DNA from: an uncultured Bacteroidales bacterium
Lineage (GTDB): Bacteria > Bacteroidota > Bacteroidia > Bacteroidales > UBA932
Length of the DNA stretch: 17,063 bases
NCBI GenBank assembly: GCA_946616385.1
Contig: CAMOIZ010000011.1
Span: 1-17,063 of the forward strand
Direction: 5' to 3'
Shown here in pieces: positions 16,001-17,063 of this stretch. Made by a program: the position numbers and the translations under genes. The notes beneath the pieces were generated by a model. That model was not told the DNA's origin. It saw only the letters and a program-made list of their open reading frames with translations, and ran no database searches. Numbering within the stretch: the first letter of the stretch is position 1; the number at the start of each line of letters is the position of its first letter.

Positions 16001-16378
16001 CGGGCTTGCGGTAACCACTACTTCCTGCAGCAGCTGAGTGTCATCCTTGAGGGTGGCGTTCAGGCTGTAAAGCTCACCGAGCTGAAGGGTGACGTCGGAG
16101 TAACGGACGGTTGCAAAGCCAAGGCAGCTTACCTCGACAGTGTAGGGACCGCCGGTACGCATACCCTGTATGGTGTAGCGGCCTTCATGGTTGGTCACTA
16201 CTCCATAGGACGTTCCGGAAGGGACATGGGTGGCAACCACTGCCACACCGGGAACAGGTTCGCCTGCCTCATCGAGGACACGGCCACCCAGAGATGATGT
16301 CGTCACCTGCGCGTAGGCAGAAACGACGAAAAGAGCCGCTAAGATACTTAACGACAGTCTTTTGAAAATTTGTGTCAT
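13085..16378 (-). CDS. Oar-like TonB-dependent outer-membrane receptor
   Basis: Outer-membrane receptor of 1097 residues. Signal peptide 1-23 (cleavage AYA/Q), carboxypeptidase-regulatory-like domain at about 26-110 (SLGGRVLDEAGEPVPGVAV), a TonB-box-like stretch QEVVVTA at 118-124, plug at about 130-245 (NFTVDGANFNNNFG, then IEEVQVVVSPYDVRQSNFIG), and a beta-barrel to the C-terminus (IGIKYMFN). The plug and early barrel (GGPIIKNKLFFFVNAEY) are those of Oar-like receptors, distinct from SusC. Oar of Myxococcus is linked to protein export, whereas most relatives are uncharacterised, so direction and cargo cannot be assumed. It is first in its unit and is followed after 15 bp by the 768-residue OB lipoprotein gene. 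A candidate promoter lies 35-66 bp upstream. Family sure, substrate unknown. Confidence 0.92.
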   Translation of the reverse strand: MTQIFKRLSLSILAALFVVSAYAQVTTSSLGGRVLDEAGEPVPGVAVVATHVPSGTSYGVVTNHEGRYTIQGMRTGGPYTVEVSCLGFATVRYSDVTLQLGELYSLNATLKDDTQLLQEVVVTASPTSKFASVEKTGASTNINSQQLTELPTVSRSMSDVAKLSPFGGNGLNFSGSSGRSSNFTVDGANFNNNFGLSTSLPGGGNPISIDAIEEVQVVVSPYDVRQSNFIGGGMNAITKSGTNTLKGSAYIYHQNENLHGSRIDGVDLERSKDRQTTYGFTLGGPIIKNKLFFFVNAEYIPNPTEINRWRTSEDGVADEDRMITRVTSAEAEEMRNFLKKKYNYDPGSYTSYNKDQSNVKFLGRIDWNISQKHHLALRYNYTNSNTWKTPSTSRSDFSSSMMYDMVSKYGLLFSNSMYNQMNKIYTYSADLNSRLTDNLSNQLLVTYSNIQDVRGSDSDFFPFVEIFAGDLGEDHASEPYMDFGYELFTYRNNVQNTTLNIKDDITYYKGDHKITGGISFESQMALNAYMRNGTGSFRFASLSDFYAGKAPFEMALDWGFDGEENPAARVHFYQIGLYAQDEWNVNDQLKLTYGVRFDNLSFDESDVMTNNAALAIDYGGRNVDTGKWPKTNIQISPRLGFSYDVFGDRRLKIRGGTGLFAGRIPLVFFTNMPTNAGIVKGRATKITDAATLAAMMPGGKLITDRWDILDALNKINAGKYPKTITPESAPAPSEIAGVDHNFKMPQVWKSSIAFDWTLPVSFPVTITGEYIFNKTINGVMLDNYAIHQDNSGWPTFNGADNRHIYPATYKYSKTNAFVLTNTNKGYGSVATISLNAEPVKGMNVTAAYTHTVSKEITGMPGSNAAAAWQYIPSVDGPNFNVLHNSSYNLPDRLMASISYTDKARNHWSLLYEGLRYGGNSYLYSNDFNGDGYSYDLIYIPKDDEIGVGAGSQFRFATQEDMDKYVEFAKQDEYLSSHKGQYAEAYAVTQPMRHIFDFRYAHDFIVKVGKVKNTLQVSLDVQNVGNLFNSQWGVSKSWNTDVPHDSNGNAKLLKYERTDADGVPVFSTNVGKGVSTWDYTHTLSNCWYMQIGIKYMFN

Positions 16379-16412
16379 AAACCTTTTAATTATGAATATG
16401 TTTTTCGAGTTG

Positions 16413-16444
16413 CGAAGTTAATACAAAATCTCGAATTACACGAA
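16413..16444 (-). promoter_or_regulatory. Candidate promoter of unit A (Oar-like receptor)
   Basis: On the minus strand a -7-like box TAACTTCG (16413-16420; one mismatch to TAnnTTTG) lies 20 bp from a -33-like TTCG (16441-16444; one mismatch to TTTG). Spacing is right but both boxes are imperfect, so it would be weaker than the unit B promoter. Transcription would start near 16406, giving a leader of about 28 bases. Confidence 0.4.
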
Positions 16445-16468
16445 TAAAGTTTTCAACATTTTATTTCG

Positions 16469-16476
16469 TATATTTG
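16469..16476 (+). promoter_or_regulatory. metK promoter -7 box
   Basis: TATATTTG matches the Bacteroidota -7 consensus TAnnTTTG exactly, and the surrounding 10-mer CGTATATTTG is identical to that of the unit B promoter. No good -33 TTTG is present at the usual spacing. Transcription would start near 16483, just ahead of the first stem of the riboswitch, so the aptamer would fill the leader. Confidence 0.7.
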
Positions 16477-16485
16477 CAGGCTGAA

Positions 16486-16540
16486 AGGGGAAAGATTTGA
16501 CTGCTTGCAACCCCTGTAATTTTAAAAAATGCTAAAATGA
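16486..16540 (+). ncRNA. SAM-II-class riboswitch in the metK leader
   Basis: The leader matches the SAM-II layout as I remember it. P1 is AGGGG (16486-16490) paired with CCCCT (16511-16515). It closes a 20-base loop containing GATTTGACTG and CTTGCAA, close to the conserved GAUUU and UUGCAA loop elements. After a 15-base A/T-rich linker comes GCTAAAA (16531-16537), the conserved 3' strand; its GC can pair with the GC of TTGCAA to form the pseudoknot, leaving the conserved U that contacts S-adenosylmethionine. Its last A is the first base of the metK ATG. Binding should hide the start codon and block translation when S-adenosylmethionine is plentiful. The gene downstream makes that ligand, which supports the call. 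The second pseudoknot helix (P2a) is not obvious by eye. Confidence 0.75.
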
Positions 16541-17063
16541 ACTATCTCTTTACATCCGAGAGTGTCTCGGAAGGGCATCCTGACAAGGTTGCCGACCAGA
16601 TTTCAGATTCAATTCTTGACGAATTTTTGAGGCAGGACCCCGAATCCAAGGTGGCCTGCGAGACTTTTTGCACGGCAGGGCTCGTAGTGGTCGGCGGCGA
16701 AGTCGAGTCTTCCGCTTACGTGGATGTCGACAAAGTCGCCCGCGAAACGATCGCACGCATCGGCTACACCAAGGCCGAGTACGGATTCGACGCCTCGTCC
16801 TGCGGAATCATCTCCACGATCCACGGGCAGAGCGCCGACATTCACCGCGGCGTTGTGCGCGAAGATGAGATGTCGCAGGGAGCCGGCGACCAGGGCATGA
16901 TGTTCGGTTATGCCTGCAAGAATACTCCCGACTACATGCCTCTGGCTTTGTACCTGTCGCACAAGCTGTTGCAGGTGCTGGCGCAGATACGGCATGATCT
17001 CACCGCGTCGGGCAAAGGGCCCGTCCGTGTCCCGCAAGGGGAACCCGGTACGGGCATTGCCCG
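16537..17063 (+). CDS. metK: S-adenosylmethionine synthetase, 5' part (cut by window end)
   Basis: The first 175 codons of methionine adenosyltransferase, which makes S-adenosylmethionine from methionine and ATP in the cytosol. The N-terminus MNYLFTSESVSEGHPDKVAD holds the ATP/methionine-site motif with His14, Asp16 and Lys17; the signature GAGDQGMMFGY is at 115-125. The start is fixed by this alignment. The conserved block LRPDxKSQVT, which in E. coli follows soon after, has not appeared by residue 175. The segment 152-175 (HDLTASGKGPVRVPQGEPGT) therefore looks like an insertion, and its DNA (17009-17063) forms an inverted repeat. The gene is divergent from the receptor operon and unrelated to it. 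It has its own -7 box and an apparent SAM-II riboswitch. Confidence 0.95.
   Translation, partial: MNYLFTSESVSEGHPDKVADQISDSILDEFLRQDPESKVACETFCTAGLVVVGGEVESSAYVDVDKVARETIARIGYTKAEYGFDASSCGIISTIHGQSADIHRGVVREDEMSQGAGDQGMMFGYACKNTPDYMPLALYLSHKLLQVLAQIRHDLTASGKGPVRVPQGEPGTGIA

Noticed and set aside
2087..16378. Ordinary polysaccharide utilization locus
   Set aside because: No SusD-like protein, glycoside hydrolase, polysaccharide lyase or sulfatase is present; the enzymes are nucleases and a peptidase.

Overview
The window looks like a chromosomal segment of a Bacteroidota genome, most likely Bacteroidales. Evidence: two TonB-dependent receptors with N-terminal carboxypeptidase-regulatory-like domains, BACON domains, many lipoproteins, -7 boxes of the Bacteroidota type (TAnnTTTG) and little Shine-Dalgarno signal. 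I cannot name the genus. Coding is dense: the largest gaps are 158 bp (16379-16536) and 134 bp (10629-10762). I see no tRNA, rRNA, CRISPR array, insertion sequence or phage gene. Layout: eight genes run on the minus strand in two apparent transcription units, and a truncated metK runs divergently at the right edge. Unit A (16378 to 10763) encodes an Oar-like TonB-dependent receptor and a 768-residue lipoprotein made of BACON and OB-fold-like modules; it ends in a clear intrinsic terminator. Unit B (10628 to 62) starts from a near-perfect Bacteroidota promoter. In transcription order it encodes a 710-residue BACON/OB-fold-like lipoprotein, a BACON-fused NUC1-type DNA/RNA non-specific endonuclease lipoprotein, a secreted endonuclease/exonuclease/phosphatase (EEP) enzyme, a second TonB-dependent receptor, a DUF5689 OB-fold-like lipoprotein and an M3 peptidyl-dipeptidase lipoprotein. 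Gaps inside the units range from a 4-bp overlap to 45 bp. How the genes may work together (inference): two unrelated exported nucleases, three lipoproteins built from OB-fold-like modules and two outer-membrane TonB receptors suggest a surface system that binds, cuts and imports extracellular nucleic acid or nucleoprotein. It is organised like a polysaccharide utilization locus but has no SusD and no glycoside hydrolase. In both units the receptor gene is followed directly by an OB-fold-like lipoprotein gene, in the place where susD follows susC. Acidic residues after the lipidated Cys in the OB lipoproteins, and their absence in the peptidase, fit surface versus periplasmic sorting. Separately, the metK leader appears to be a SAM-II-class riboswitch whose 3' pseudoknot strand touches the start codon, probably giving feedback control of S-adenosylmethionine synthetase. 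Two copies of a dispersed repeat (core TGTCATTCTGA...AATCTA) lie downstream of the peptidase gene and between two unit B genes.
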